Below the pieces are notes generated by a model. The model did no database searches. It worked only from the letters and a program-made list of their open reading frames with translations, and was not told the DNA's origin. From NCBI GenBank assembly GCA_020465985.1, contig JAANYP010002636.1, positions 565,430 to 629,429 of the forward strand: DNA of 64,000 bases, given 5' to 3'. This DNA is from Centrapalus pauciflorus. Its lineage: Eukaryota > Streptophyta > Magnoliopsida > Asterales > Asteraceae. The position numbers were made by a program, and so were the translations under genes. Positions 23,669 through 35,073 of the stretch are shown here, in pieces; within the stretch, counting starts at the first letter, position 1; the number at the start of each line of letters is the position of its first letter.

Positions 23669-23679
23669 CTCTGATACCA
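23669..23679 (-). promoter_or_regulatory. Primer-binding site, copia E
   Basis: The minus strand reads TGGTATCAGAG, then diverges. This is the tRNA-Met primer complement two bases from the LTR edge. Confidence 0.85.
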
Positions 23680-23681
23680 CT

Positions 23682-23837
23682 TGTAAGGTAACCAACACTC
23701 GGATCTGATCTTGACGCGACACCTTCCAAGGAGTGCAGAATTCTCGTTAGGGGTTTAACGGATCGATCACACACAGAAACCCAGAGACGAACACTATGAT
23801 AGACGTTACGATGAACGACCCGACACGTGTATTTCTC
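23682..23837 (-). repeat. Truncated 5' LTR of copia E
   Basis: It begins TGTAAGGTAACC and follows the copia A LTR (shared GACGCGACAC, GATAGACGT, CCGACACGTG). It stops after about 155 bp, at the join with CACTA subterminal sequence. Confidence 0.8.
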
Positions 23838-23844
23838 CAAAACG

Positions 23845-24095
23845 AGCCTATTGTAACCTTTTACAAGCAACTTTTATATAATTAGTTGCATTTGATTCTA
23901 AAGCAAGTTTAAAAAAATAAAGGTTGCAAAAGAAGATCTAATGCAACCTTTAATTTAAAAAGTTACAAATTTGATTGAAAATGGCAACATTTATAAGAAA
24001 TGTTGCATTTTTTATAGGTTAAAGTTACATTTTTTTAAAAGGCTGAATATGTGTAAAGTAAATGTAACTTTTTTAAAGAGGTTACATATAACATG
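23845..24095. repeat. Left subterminal repeats of the CACTA element
   Basis: Repeated TTGCA/TGCAAC/GTTACA motifs occur in both orientations every 15-30 bp, including AAAGGTTGCAAAAG and AATGCAACCTTTAA. In En/Spm elements such motifs bind the TnpA-type protein (family knowledge). Confidence 0.75.
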
Positions 24096-24429
24096 TGATT
24101 GAAATTCCTTTTATTTTTTAAAATAATAAAATATATTATTTTAGGATGTCTTCTTTTTTCTTTTTACAAATCTCCCACCCATTATTTTTCTAAATAAATA
24201 AAAAATATATTATTTTAAGATGATTTTAAAACAAGTGGATTCATTAAAGAAAACAAAAAAAAACAGGGTACAAAATTTTTTTGATAAATAATTTGTTTAC
24301 CAAAAATTTAGAAGGAATGAAAACTTTACTTCAATTTCCCTCCCCCAAAATTTTGTTATACCCTAAATTCCCATTCTAGGTTTAAACTCTTCCTAATTAC
24401 TATGACTGTCGTATGCACAATCACTTCCC
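24096..24429. other. AT-rich CACTA interior, no gene seen
   Basis: A very AT-rich stretch with short repeats such as AAATATATTATTTTA (24126 and 24206). No supported reading frame. Confidence 0.5.
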
Positions 24430-24765
24430 ATGTCTAACTGGTTGGTCTCCACCACAATCGCATCCCCTCCCAAGAACAAAAGCCTTGTCTTCGTCGTTAT
24501 CAACCACCAGACGACCCCATCCATGACGTATAATGACGATGGCTCCAAAGTCAAGCAAACAATAACATTGTTTAGTGCTCACTGCTTCGGCGATGGTTAC
24601 TGCCAGCGTCTCCTTGACTTCGGCGATTGTTACTGGCACACGTCTTCTCGTCACCCACCCCTGCTCTTTTCATCATATTTGTTCCAACTGCTTGAAGGCT
24701 CGAAGTCGATTTCTCAGGTTCTTAAAATCTATCTGATTGAACTCGTTTCCATCAGATCTCGTTGA
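24430..24765 (+). CDS. Unknown 111-codon frame inside the CACTA element; possible captured fragment
   Basis: An open frame starts MSNWLVSTTIASPP and ends SQVLKIYLIELVSIRSR. It lies in a stretch clearly richer in G and C than the AT-rich flanks. I recognise no domain. The sequence after the stop has an intron-like texture (GTAAGTTTTGAATTG at 24766), so this might be the first exon or leader of a captured host gene. It could equally be fortuitous; the opposite strand also has a 77-codon frame here. Confidence 0.25.
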   Translation: MSNWLVSTTIASPPKNKSLVFVVINHQTTPSMTYNDDGSKVKQTITLFSAHCFGDGYCQRLLDFGDCYWHTSSRHPPLLFSSYLFQLLEGSKSISQVLKIYLIELVSIRSR

Positions 24766-24769
24766 GTAA

Positions 24770-27086
24770 GTTTTGAATTGTGATTTGTATTTGATGTACA
24801 TATCTATTGATTCCTTCAGATCTGCTCGTGTATTTGATGAAGAATTCTTTTGGATTTGCTCTATGTTGTTGTTAATGTTTGATTTTGAAATATTAGGGCC
24901 TTGTTTCTCTCAAATATATGTAGATTAGGGCTCTGTTTTCTCTCACAAATTGGTTAAGTTTTAGAGGCACATGAAGGCTCAGCAGTAAAACTTGATCTTG
25001 TACACAAGTACGGTAGAATGCGATATGCTTGCAAGTTTATGTTCTAATATTCTTTTATTGATTTGGTCATGATATATGTAAACATAAATTAATTAATATT
25101 ATTGTCCTACAAATACTTTAATTAATAATTATTTGGCAACCAAGCCTTTGGTGGATATATCGGAACTATGTATCAAAACATTGTTTTTGGTGGTAGGTAC
25201 AACCATCTGAACTAATGTATCAACCCATTCTTTTTGGTAGAAGGTACGACCATTGGCCCTTGGCGTTGGCCTATTCATTTCCATATTGTTTGTTCAACAT
25301 GTAAATGCATAAATCGCCCTTAATCCTTCTGTTTTGCTGCTGAAATGGATGAAATTAGTGAGCCCAGGGGTGTGAAAGGTGCAGTGTTTACGTCTGTGTG
25401 TGTTGCATGAAATGAAAAGTTCCGAGACTCAGCTCCAAGCCAAGTCTCAAACTAGTCTCTTGTCGCAGCAGCCCTCTCCTAGTCCCTCATCCTAAGTCTA
25501 AGTGTGTGTTTGGTTGAGTCTTGTTGTCGAAAACAAAAATAATCAGCAGTCCTTTGTTATGTATGTGTATGTGTTCCATTCTCAAAAGAAGAAACGCAAA
25601 CAAGTTAATTATTAAATGCAGGTGTGTGATTTATGTTGAAAACCAGCAGTAGTATAATACACGTGTGTCCGTGCTGTCAAATGCAGGTGTGTGATTTACT
25701 CTTTCCAGGTGGCCAGCTTGCAGAAATTATAAGGTACTTTCGTATTTGTATTCTTAATTAATCATAAGGAAAAAGGAAGAACAACTCTCTCAAAGTAACT
25801 TGTATGTTTGTATTACTATAAAAATTTCTTATGAATTGTTATTTACAAACTTGTATGTTTGTATTACTATGAAAATTTCATATGATGCTCTTTCGTTCTA
25901 TTTTGCATATGTTTATGAGTCCATATCCAAATTTCTGGCTGGTTTATGTGATGAGAATTATTTCATTTCCTGAATGTTAAGTTGTTAAGTGGACCAGGAT
26001 GTGATCTTCGTTTAGGTGGCTTATTTTAGTTTTTTGTTTTGTTTACTATAATGCATCATACAATACACATGTTTGATGAAATGTTTGGTGCCTTGGTGGA
26101 GTCCTATCAATGAGTTATGACCACAAGAACAGTTTAACTACCCACATAGATTTTCATATTTTGTTTTGTACCTTCTTCCTATGATTCCCCAACTTATATG
26201 AAAAAAAAACCAAATCTTGAAAAAAAAACCAAATCTGCGTGTATGTGCTGGTATACCATTATTTATGAGTTTACCCAAATTCTAAATGGTATGAATGTCC
26301 CCAAATACTAATTTTTAATTTGTTATTGATATGAATTGATTAAAACAGTAGGGTTCTGTGCATCTGTTGCAGCAAGTATTAACATGTTTAACCTGCAGCT
26401 ACTGCATCTGTTGGATATTATTATAGCATCTTGAAAACATCCATGTCCAACACAAATGTGTGTATGTGCTGATATATGATTACTTGAATGCTGTACCAAG
26501 TTTATGTTGAATTAAATAATAGAATTTAGGTGCATTTATATTATGTATATTTACTTGGGTTATACATGTTGATTGATTATGTAAACCAGTGTCCAATACA
26601 ACAATTATTATATGATGCAGCAGTTGCAGCCGGGATTATAGACCATACTTGCATAGCCGCATCTGATGCAAGACGAATACAACTTTAGAAATCTTTTCCA
26701 GTAAGGTTCATGATGGTTTTATGCATGCTTTAATGTTGTTAAAAGGGTCTAGACATATTTATTTCTTTTAGGGATTTATGTGGTTTATACATGATCATTA
26801 GCACAGTTTGGATTGTTAAAAGAGTTCAAAAATAATCAATTAATGGAAATTTGATTATGTATTAATTTGCTGGGATTAATGTCGGTTATGATTTTGGATG
26901 GTTTTGGTTGGTTTTATAAGATTTTTTGATGCAATTTAGTCGTAATTAAGTTTTTGTAATTATCTTTTTGATTTGTTCCTAGACTATAATTTTGGTATAT
27001 ATTTGAGTGTGAAACAACTTATTCACATAGTAGGTCTTTTTATAGATATCAAGTAGCCATTTTTTGACAATATTTTTTCATTGAAG
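24770..27086. other. CACTA interior without recognisable gene
   Basis: AT-rich sequence with stops in all frames. Small local duplications are visible: 25163-25256 (two copies of an AACTATGTATCAA...GGTACAACCAT unit), 25796-25886 (ACTTGTATGTTTGTATTACTAT twice), and GCAGGTGTGTGATTTA at 25619 and 25684. These resemble decayed introns and exons of a former transposase gene or captured DNA. Nothing can be assigned. Confidence 0.5.
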
Positions 27087-27260
27087 GAACAAATGAAGAA
27101 CTACAAACCTTTAGAAGATGGAAGTGCTTCAGTAGATTCTTTTTCGGTTGTGATGAACAAGGAGCATGATAGATATCGTAGACTTTATGGTAGAGGCGAC
27201 CAACAAGTTGATTAAAAGTGTGGATGGTGGAAAAATTGATTATTTTGGTTCAAGGTATGA
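27087..27260 (+). pseudogene. CACTA TnpA-like (plant transposase Ptta/En/Spm) remnant
   Basis: The frame reads EQMKNYKPLEDGSASVDSF, then VVMNKEHDRYRRLYGRG. After a one-base frame change it reads TNKLIKSVDGGKIDY. This resembles the conserved GRGVTNKL-type block of the second CACTA protein in plants (recalled family pattern). Only about 55 codons survive and a stop interrupts it. In intact elements this protein binds the subterminal repeats. Confidence 0.5.
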
Positions 27261-27544
27261 TGTCATTTCGATCATGACAAGTATAATTATTTCATCAATT
27301 TGATTATTTTGGTTTGAGTTACTTACTTATTATTGTTTGTGTGTAACAGACAACTTTGTTTTGGGATATCGATAATGAAGACCAGTGTATTTTGGAGGAT
27401 TTAGATACCTTTTGTCATTATAATTAACAATTATTATATAGAATATTGTGTTTTTAGATTATTATGTAACTGGTGAAAGATTTTGATACCTTTTAATTAT
27501 TGTAATCGACATTTTTTGAACCGATGATGCTTATTAGTTACATT

Positions 27545-28052
27545 CATGTATTAAAAGGTTGTACTTTTTGTAACTAAATTCATAAATGTTATATTTAAAA
27601 ATAAAAAAAATTGCATTTGAATGTAAAAAAGGTTGTATTTGAGAATAAAAAGGTTGCATTTGAGCATAAAAATGTTGCGTTTGAGTTTAAAAGTAGTTGT
27701 ATTTTAATGTGAAAAGGTTGCATTTGAAAATAAAAAATGTTGCCTTTGTGTTTGAAAAAGGTTGCATTTGATGGAAAAAAAGGTTGCATTTGAGTGTGAA
27801 AAAAGTTGCATTTGGTTGTAAAAAGGTTGCATTTGAATGTAAAAAGGTTGCACTCTAAAAAGGTTGCATTTCTATGATTAATGCAACTCTTTCAAAAAAG
27901 GTTGCATATTCTACCCAAAAGGTTACTTTAGACCTAATGCAAGAGGACATAATGCAACTCTTGCTAAAAGGTTGCTTTAGGCATAATGCAACTTTTTACA
28001 GGCCTAATGCAACATTTTGCCAAGGTTGCAATAGGCTTGTTTTGTTGTAGTG
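27545..28052. repeat. Right subterminal repeats and terminal repeat of the CACTA element
   Basis: More than fifteen copies of AAAAGGTTGCATTTGA-like units occur every 20-35 bp. They switch orientation to AATGCAACTTTT after about 27880. The element ends in the CACTA terminal repeat at 28037-28052. Confidence 0.85.
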
Positions 28053-30830
28053 GGTGTTTCACCAGTTTCTCTCCAACAAGTAGGAGTCCTACACCTTCTC
28101 CCATATAAAGCCTCAAACGGCGCCTTCTTTATTGTTGCGTGATAGCTGTTATTATACGAAAAGTCTATTAGTGGCAGATGATCATCCCAATTGCCACCGA
28201 GGTCTAGTATACACGCTCTCATCATATCCTCCAAGGTGAGGATAGTTCTTTCACTTTGGCCATCGGTTTGCGGGCGATAGGCCGTACTCATAGCGATCCT
28301 CGTGCCCAGTCCTTCCTGCAAAGGCGACCAGAAGTTCGAAGTAAATCGGCTATCTCGATCCGATACTATGGACTTAGGCACTCCATGTCTAGAAACGATC
28401 TCGTCCATGTAAATCTGAGCCAACCTCTCCAGCGAATAATTTTCTCTAATCGGTATAAAGTGAGCCGACTTAGTCAATCTATCAACTATCACCCAAAGTG
28501 CATCGTGTTGACGCCTAGTCTTCGGCAGTTTTGTAACAAAATCCATCGTTATGTGCTCCCACTTCCATTCCGGAATGGGAAGCGGGTGCAAACTGCCATA
28601 AGGTTGCTGATGTTCGGCTTTCACAAGCCGACAAGTCCTACATCTTTCCACATACTGGCCTATGTCCTTTTCCAATCCCGGCCACCAAAAGTCTGCTTTC
28701 AGCTCGTTATACATCTTTATACTTCCAGGATGTACAGAAAACTTGGATTGATGTGCCTCTTCAATGATCACTAGTCTCATTCCACCAAACTTCGGCACCC
28801 AAATCCTCCCATATACACCTTTCAATCCCTACTCACTAGTTTCCATATTCTTCAATTGTACTCTTATATCCTCAGCATTAACATTTTCATCTTTCAAGGC
28901 TTCCTCCTGAGCGGCCTTAACATCATTTATAGTTGTAGAAGTTAGCATCGTAGACGTCATCATGTAGCAGCAATCTTTAGCGTAAGCTTTTCGACTCAAA
29001 GCATCGGCTACTACATTAGCCTTTCCCGGGTGATAAAGGATTTCACAATCATAATCCTTTATTAATTCCATCGATCGTCTCTGCCTCATATTGAGTTCTT
29101 TCTGGCTGAAGATGTATTTCAAACTCTTATGATCCGTGTATAATTGACACTTAGTCCCGTACAGATAGTGTCTCCATAACTTCAAAGCAAATGTAATTGC
29201 GGTTAACTCCAAATCATGAGTCGAATAATTGTTCTCATGCTGCTTCAACTGTCTTGAAGCATATGCTATAACCTTTCCACGCTGCATCAGTACAGCGCCT
29301 AATCCCAATTTCGATGCATCAGTGTATACTACAAAATCCTCATTGCACTCTGGTAGGGCAAGTATCGGCGCTTCACTTAGCGTCTTCTTCAAAATATTAA
29401 ACGCATCTTGCTGCACGGTTTCCGAAACAAAAGGTGCATTCTTCTTTGTCAATACAGTAAAAGGAACTGCAATCTTTGAAAAGTCATTTATAAACCTCCT
29501 ATAGTAGCCCGCCAGTCCAACAAAACTCCTAACTTCTGTAGCTGAACTAGGCGGCTCCCAATTCCTTATCGCTTCTACCTTAGCCGGATCTACTGAAATC
29601 CCAGCCCCCGAAATCACATGTCCTAGAAACTGTATCTGTTGTAGCCAAAACTCACACTTTGAGAATTTGGCATACAACCTTTCCTTTCTTAACAACTCCA
29701 ATAATTCCTTTAGGTGATCAGCGTGTTCGGCCTCAGACTTAGAGTACACCAGAATGTCATCAATAAATACAATCACCGACTTGTCTAACATCGATCTGCA
29801 CACTCTATTCATCAAATCCATAAAGACAGCCGGGGCATTGGTTAACCTGAAAGGCATAACCAAGAACTCATAATGCCCATAACGTGTCCTAAATGATGTC
29901 TTAGGCACATCCTCTTCTCGTACCTTCAACTGATGGTACCCCGACCTCGAATCAATCTTGGAGAACACACTAGCCCCATGCAACTGATCAAACAAGTCGT
30001 CTATCCTTGGCAGCGGATACTTGTTCTTAATTGTCAACTTATTCAGCTCCCGGTAGTCAATGCACATTCTCATCGTGCCATCCTTCTTCTTTACAAACAA
30101 TACCGGAGCTCCACACGGTGATAAACTCGGTCGAATGAAGCCCTTGTCCAACAACTCTTGAAGTTGTTTCATCATCTCTTGCATCTCGGTAGGAGCATGA
30201 CGATAAGGAGAACGAGCTACCGGTGCACCTCCAGGGATCAAGTCAATTCTAAACTCCACTTTTCTCTCAGGCAGCACGCCAGACAAGTCTTCCGAAAACA
30301 CATCCGGAAATTGTGAAACAACAGGCACATCGGCCAAAGTCCTCTTCTCAGCCTTAGCATCAATCGCATAAGCTAAGTAAGCGTCACACCCCTTTGCAAC
30401 AAGCTTTCGGGCTTTTGCAATAGTCAACAAACACAAATCCCTGCTTCTCCTATCCCCATATATACATATCTCACGCCCCTCCGGAGTAGTTATCTTTATC
30501 ATACGATTCTTACAAACTATGTGGGCTTCATTTTCGATCAACCAGTCCATACCAAATTATTACGTCAACCTCGCTGAATTCGATCGGAATCAGGTCCAAA
30601 TTGAAGACTACATCTTCAATTACTAAGGTGCAGTTACGGTATACGTGATCTACTTTGACTAGAGTGTTGCTAGCAGTTTCAATATCAAGTATAGCAGACA
30701 ACTTAGACAGTGGCATAGCAAGTCGTTGTGCAAAAACAGTAGACACGAAAGAGCGGTTGGCACCCGAATCAAAAATAACTCGTGCAAGCAAGAAATTTAC
30801 AATAAACGTACCCGTGACCACCTCCAGATT
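28053..30830 (-). pseudogene. Element F pol: protease, RT, RNase H, integrase core
   Basis: Protease: LLARVIFDSGANRSF (about 30790). A frameshift near 30553 separates it from RT. RT (30250-29650): GFIRPSLSPCGAPVLFVKKKDG, MCIDYRELNKLTIKNKYPL and the FIDDILVYS catalytic box (about 29770). The RT-RNase H border FWLQQIQFLGHV (29650-29620) has no intron, unlike B and H. RNase H: YTDASKLGLGAVLMQRG and TDHKSLKYIFSQ. One TAG near 28830 precedes integrase. Integrase: HQSKFSVHPGS, C-x2-C zinc site, MDFVTKLPKTRRQHD, VSDRDSRFTS, GQSERT, which together retain the D-D-E residues. The frame runs into CACTA sequence at 28053. Confidence 0.9.
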
Positions 30831-32051
30831 TTCCCTAGCTTCCTCTGCCGTGATCTGAAAAGCACGAGCTGGTGCCCTTTGTGGCTGGTTCCGGCGGTTG
30901 ACTGAACCACAACTAGATCCTCCAGATGATCGGGTCGATCATGGAGCAGCAGCTGCTGGAGCATTCTTCCTACAGTTCCTACTATAGTGTCCCCACACCC
31001 CACACTTATAGCAAGCATCTCCTTTCCTTGGGCACTCACTCTGAAAATGGCCCAGCTCTCCACAGCAAAAGTAAGCACGTCTATTAGTGCACTTGCCAAA
31101 GTGCTCCAGATGACACTTATTGCAATATTGCGGCTCGGTGTTGATTGAATAAGCACGAGCGCGACCAGCAGAACCAGACTGTCAGCTATAAGACTGTAGA
31201 GGCGAGTACTGTGACGATCGGGAAGAACCAGAATATCCTCCCTCACGTTGGCGCTTCGGCGGTGACGGCTGTGTTGGGTTGGTGGAAACAGCAGCGGACC
31301 TAATTGAGTAACCCGACATAATCAGAATCTTTTCTACATTTCTGGCAGCCTCGAGTAAACCAGTAAATGTTGGGTAACGGACGTTGCTCATGACCGTCCT
31401 AATCTCAATATCTTGACCAGCCTCGAACCTGGTCACTTTCCTTTACTCAGTATCAACTTGATAGGCGCAAATAAACTTAGCCTAGTGAACTCCACAGCAT
31501 ATGGGGACACAGTCTTAGTCCCCTGATTCAAGGCCATGAACTTTGCCTCCAGTTTGCGGCGCTCATCAACCGGATAATACTGCTGAGTGAACAAATTAGT
31601 AAACTCAGCCCACGTCATGACAGCCACTTTCTCCAAGGTTAAAGCATTAACCATGGAATTCCACCACATGATTGCGTCGTTAGTAAACATCGCAGTAGCA
31701 TACCGAACCATGTCCTTCTCAGCACAGTCGCTGATTCGGAATGTCTGTTCGGTTGCCGTTATCCATTCAAGTGCGGCAACAGTGTCTCCCAGTCCATTAA
31801 ATTCTACCGCACCATTTCCCTTAAAGTCCTTGAAACGACAGCCTCTGGGTTTGTTAGATGACCCAGTATTGTCATCTTGTTCCTCATTGTTGCCCCCTTC
31901 CTTTTCCTTGTTCTTACTCTTATCCTCCCTTCTCTTATCTTCGGCCTCATCTCGAGCCCGAAACTGATCTTAAATCATCTTGTTCTGCTCAACCATCATG
32001 GCTAGCATCATCTCCCTTGTTTCTTCAGGTGTCATTCCTCCTCCAGACATG
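30831..32051 (-). pseudogene. Element F gag
   Basis: The start at 32051 reads MSGGGMTPEETREMML. A TAA stands near 31972 where H has Gln (IIQEQFQ), which could be a C-to-T change. The capsid (31711-31433) has WWNSMVNALTLEKVAVMTWAEF then NLFTQQYYPVDERRKLEAKF. Zinc knuckles at 31130-30960 begin CNKCHLEHFGKC; the later ones are in shifted frames. Four frame breaks between 31440 and 30830. Family role: virus-like particle assembly. Confidence 0.83.
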
Positions 32052-32251
32052 TTCTGAAATAATAAACATATAACTTGCTTAGTAACATGACATTAATATA
32101 AAGACACCACCCAATTGTTCTGTATGATAGTCAATCCCTATGATTACTAGATCGTAACCTATCTTAGTTCAGATCATTACTTAGAATCACTACATGTCGT
32201 CACTTAATGTTTGAGATCAAGACCTCACGGACACTTGAATCTCAAACTACT

Positions 32252-32263
32252 GCTCTGATACCA
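32252..32263 (-). promoter_or_regulatory. Primer-binding site (initiator tRNA-Met), element F
   Basis: The minus strand reads TGGTATCAGAGC, five bases inside the LTR edge. Confidence 0.9.
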
Positions 32264-32585
32264 TACCATGTGACACCCTTGCCACATCAACCACCATTTA
32301 CAAAACACCCAGCATTATTCATCAAACACAATAACATAATGATTTGATAACCTAGTTATAGTGCGGAAGCATTAAAATACATAAACAAAGTAACGCAACA
32401 GTGTCAAACACCCTACGGTGCTACAAGGTACCAAATCTAAATCTACATACTCAAACCTTTATTACAATCGTCCCAAACATATTTTAACATTTGTCCCACA
32501 ACATAATTACCGATTGAGTAGCAGATCCCTTCCAAAACTTCACACACGACCAAACTAGAAGGTCCCGCAGCAGATTTTCCATTTC

Positions 32586-33738
32586 CTGAAAAATTACAAC
32601 AACTGAGAGGTAAGCGAATGCTTAGTGAATACACAGATTACGCATTTTATAAATCTTTATGAAGCCCTAAGAGTAACATCGGAGTAATTGATGCAACCCA
32701 CCGGTCCATCACTAGATGCACAACAAATGAACGGACATGCAACAAATATGAATGTGCATCTAAATCAACGCAAGTTAGTAGAGTTCCAAACAACAATTGA
32801 AGCAACACGTCTCAGCAGGCAAAAGCAATCATAAAACAGATATAAACATGCGAAATCTATTGTACTCACAGTGGGTGCGTAATTTATCTTTAACCAATAT
32901 TATTTCTCCTCGGCATTTCAACCGGATCCACAAAGTACCCCACTGTGGGTTAAACAACACCACAAGGGACGTGTAAGTCAGTTGCAACAATACCTTGTGT
33001 CAATAATTGTTTAATTTTGTAAAACCAAATTTTATATGTTTGCAACATTTGATCCCCGTTTCAGATCCAAGGTAAATTCAAATCCAACTTCTGGCCATAT
33101 CCGAATCCGGTCCCCATCCGAATTTCCAACACTTGGAATTTATTTTATGCGTTGTCTATGTGTTTCATTCAAAATATTCGAGTTTAAAGAATGGGTTTCG
33201 AATTTATATAACAAATTCATCCATATGGATGATCTAAATTCGAAAAGTGAGATTAAATTCGAATATAGTTGCTTAAATTCGAACTTCAAGTCAAATCCTA
33301 GAACATTAAATTTGAAATGAGGGCTTAAATTCGAATCACCATTCGAATTTGATGACTAAGTTCGAACTCCCTTTCGATTTTAAGGTTAAACTCGAATACA
33401 TATTATAAATTCGAAGGCCTCATTCGAATTTGATGGATAAAATCGAACCCATATTAGAATTTAGGGTCAAAACTGAATTCTTGGTTCGATTTTGGCTATA
33501 TTCGAGTTTGTTCTTGGCATCTCGAATTTGTTCATAAGTTACTGCCTAAATCATACATTTCCAAGTCTAAAATCACGAATATGTCATGTATTAAGCCTAG
33601 TTTCGATTCTATTACACATACTCTATCATATTCTAGTTAAAACTCAAGCCAAATTAGCTTTATTCACACAACAATTGATAAACTCGAATTCATGTCTTCA
33701 AAACCGAAATATAAAAGCTTAAAAGGGTCGATTCTTAC
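32586..33738 (-). other. Predicted LTR leader intron, element F
   Basis: Minus strand: donor TTTGAG|GTAAGAATC at 33738, acceptor TTGTAATTTTTCAG|GAAATGG at 32586, length 1153 bp. The donor is a perfect plant consensus. The upstream CACTAAGCATTCGCTTACC block and the post-acceptor GGAAAATCTGCTGCGGGACC match the other Tekay LTRs here. Confidence 0.6.
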
Positions 33739-33842
33739 CTCAAATTCGTACGAAATCAAGAATGCAACCATAGATTGTTGTTGTACTCCTCGAGATCTTT
33801 CCGATGACGTATAAAACTCGATAATCGGCCGGTCGGTTTGGG

Positions 33843-33900
33843 AGAAAGTCTAGAGAGAAGGTAGAGAGAGTATAGAGAGAGAGTCTAGAGAGAGAGAGTA
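33843..33900 (-). promoter_or_regulatory. Pyrimidine patch (core promoter region), element F
   Basis: On the minus strand, an almost pure run of CTCTCT blocks lies about 120 nt upstream of the predicted donor site. Same relative position as in B, H and I. Confidence 0.5.
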
Positions 33901-34199
33901 ATTGTAAAATGAAAGGTTTTTAGCCTTTTTATTCTTATTTTTCCTCATTTTGCACATTTCACCCCTCAACTTATACGGTTCCCATTAACAAGTGATTTTA
34001 TCATAATTTTCATCGTCACTAACTTTTAAAACAATTATTCTTAATAACTAAAATTTAAAATTCTCAAACTTCTTAATTTCTTAAAATAACAACCAACTTC
34101 CCAATATCTAGATACATAAACATTTTTAATTAATTTAACTTAATATAAAAATTCATCTAATTAACCCAATTACAATATATTAAATCCGAGGATGTTACA

Positions 34200-34384
34200 G
34201 AACATCTTTGTCTCTCTCTGATCTTCATATCTCTTCAACTCTGATATTCTCTATTCTTATGAGCAAACTCACCCCCTTGAATAATTAATAGCTTTTGATT
34301 CTCTCCCTTGATCAATCATAGACAACTTTATTATCTTTCATCTTTAAATCTACTGCAGTTGTCATCTTTCCTCTTTATAACTTC
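34200..34384. other. Unassigned 185 bp between F and copia G
   Basis: Single-copy-looking CT-rich sequence (CTCTCTCTGATCTTCATATC). It has no frame and no match to the copia G LTR at 40399-40860. It may be older target DNA. Confidence 0.4.
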
Positions 34385-35073
34385 GGTAGAGAGGGGGTGA
34401 ATATAGCAAATTAAAAATTCAATACACTTTTCTCAATGTTTGTGTAGATTATTAACAAGTGTTAATTACAAACAAGCTTGACTGCGGAAAGGTTCAAGCT
34501 GAGATAACAGATACAACATATGTTAAACTAATCTAAGACACACTCAGACTAGGTACAATGAATACACTAACTAAGATGAACTCACCCTTTTACAAGACAC
34601 AAATGGACAGCTTGAATAAGAACAGCTTGGACACACGTTACAGTTTTATTCAAGCAGACTTGCATGCATGAAAAACACACTTCATAGCACGATCTGAATT
34701 TCTCACTCTTGGTTATCTAATAATCCTTAGAAGCTTCCTTTTATACTCTCACTGAGAATATCAGTGAAGGTTCCTCATTAGACAGGAAGATAGTGGGATG
34801 TCTTTCAAAAAAGACAAAACAACTTTTCTACACATTCTGATAAAGCAGACTTGTCTTTATGTGGCAGAATCTTTGTCTTTTTCTTTTTGTCTCTGTTGCA
34901 GAAGCCTTTAACTAAAATAGTAATGTCAACTTTGCAACTTTCATCTTCTATTAAGGCCATTTTGCTATAAGAAATGGTATGTCACCCATTTCAGATATCC
35001 ATTTGTCTTCATGTAACAGAGCAGCGTAGGCAGCTTTTGCAGCTTCTGTTTTTCCACTTTGTCTTTGACTTTG
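34385..35073 (-). repeat. 3' LTR of copia G, truncated both sides
   Basis: It aligns to the split 5' LTR: GTGAATA(T/C)AGC(A/G)AATT at 34398 matches 40457, and TTTCAGATATCC to GTCTTTGACTTTG at 34990-35073 matches 51460-51544. The outermost bases at both ends are absent. At 35074 it passes straight into RNase H codons. Confidence 0.82.

Larger units (their letters stand above)
20413..23837 (-). mobile_element. Ty1/copia element E (5' part, family of A)
   Basis: A minus-strand copia of the same family as A. It has a truncated 5' LTR (23682-23837), a primer site, a leader with a 37-bp tandem repeat, and gag. It ends on the left inside copia D at the gag-pol linker, so most of pol is absent. On the right the LTR stops abruptly at the CACTA element. 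Confidence 0.85.
23838..28052. mobile_element. Non-autonomous CACTA (En/Spm-like) DNA transposon, left tip lost
   Basis: The right end reads TTGTTTTGTTGTAGTG, which is CACTACAACAAAACAA in reverse: a CACTA terminal repeat. Both ends share an AACAAGCCTATTGCAACC-like start (23841 and reverse of 28025-28047) and dense TGCAACCTT/AAGGTTGCA subterminal repeats. At the left the first dozen bases (CACTACAACA) are replaced by copia LTR sequence. At 4.2 kb it is shorter than autonomous elements as I remember them, and only a scrap of a TnpA-like frame remains. Confidence 0.82.
28053..34199 (-). mobile_element. Ty3/gypsy element F (Tekay-like), integrase end missing
   Basis: The minus-strand element has a 5' LTR 32269-34199, primer site, gag, protease, RT, RNase H and most of integrase. 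It breaks off at the CACTA terminus in the codons CWRETGETP. The rest of integrase, the chromodomain-like tail and the 3' LTR are absent. The pol is the least damaged among the older elements. Confidence 0.9.
32269..34199 (-). repeat. 5' LTR of gypsy F
   Basis: It is 1931 bp. In minus reading it starts TGTAACATCCTCGG and ends AAGGGTGTCACA. It contains a pyrimidine patch (33843-33900, minus), a motif array of AATTCGAA/TTCGAAT (33180-33540) and the predicted intron 33738-32586. There is no partner LTR in the window. Confidence 0.85.

Noticed and set aside
27545..28052. Regularly spaced repeats as a CRISPR-like array
   Set aside because: Units are degenerate, switch orientation and end in a CACTA terminal repeat. 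They are transposon subterminal repeats in plant DNA.
28256..28774. 172-codon plus-strand frame
   Set aside because: Antisense shadow of the element F integrase, whose frame has clear motifs.
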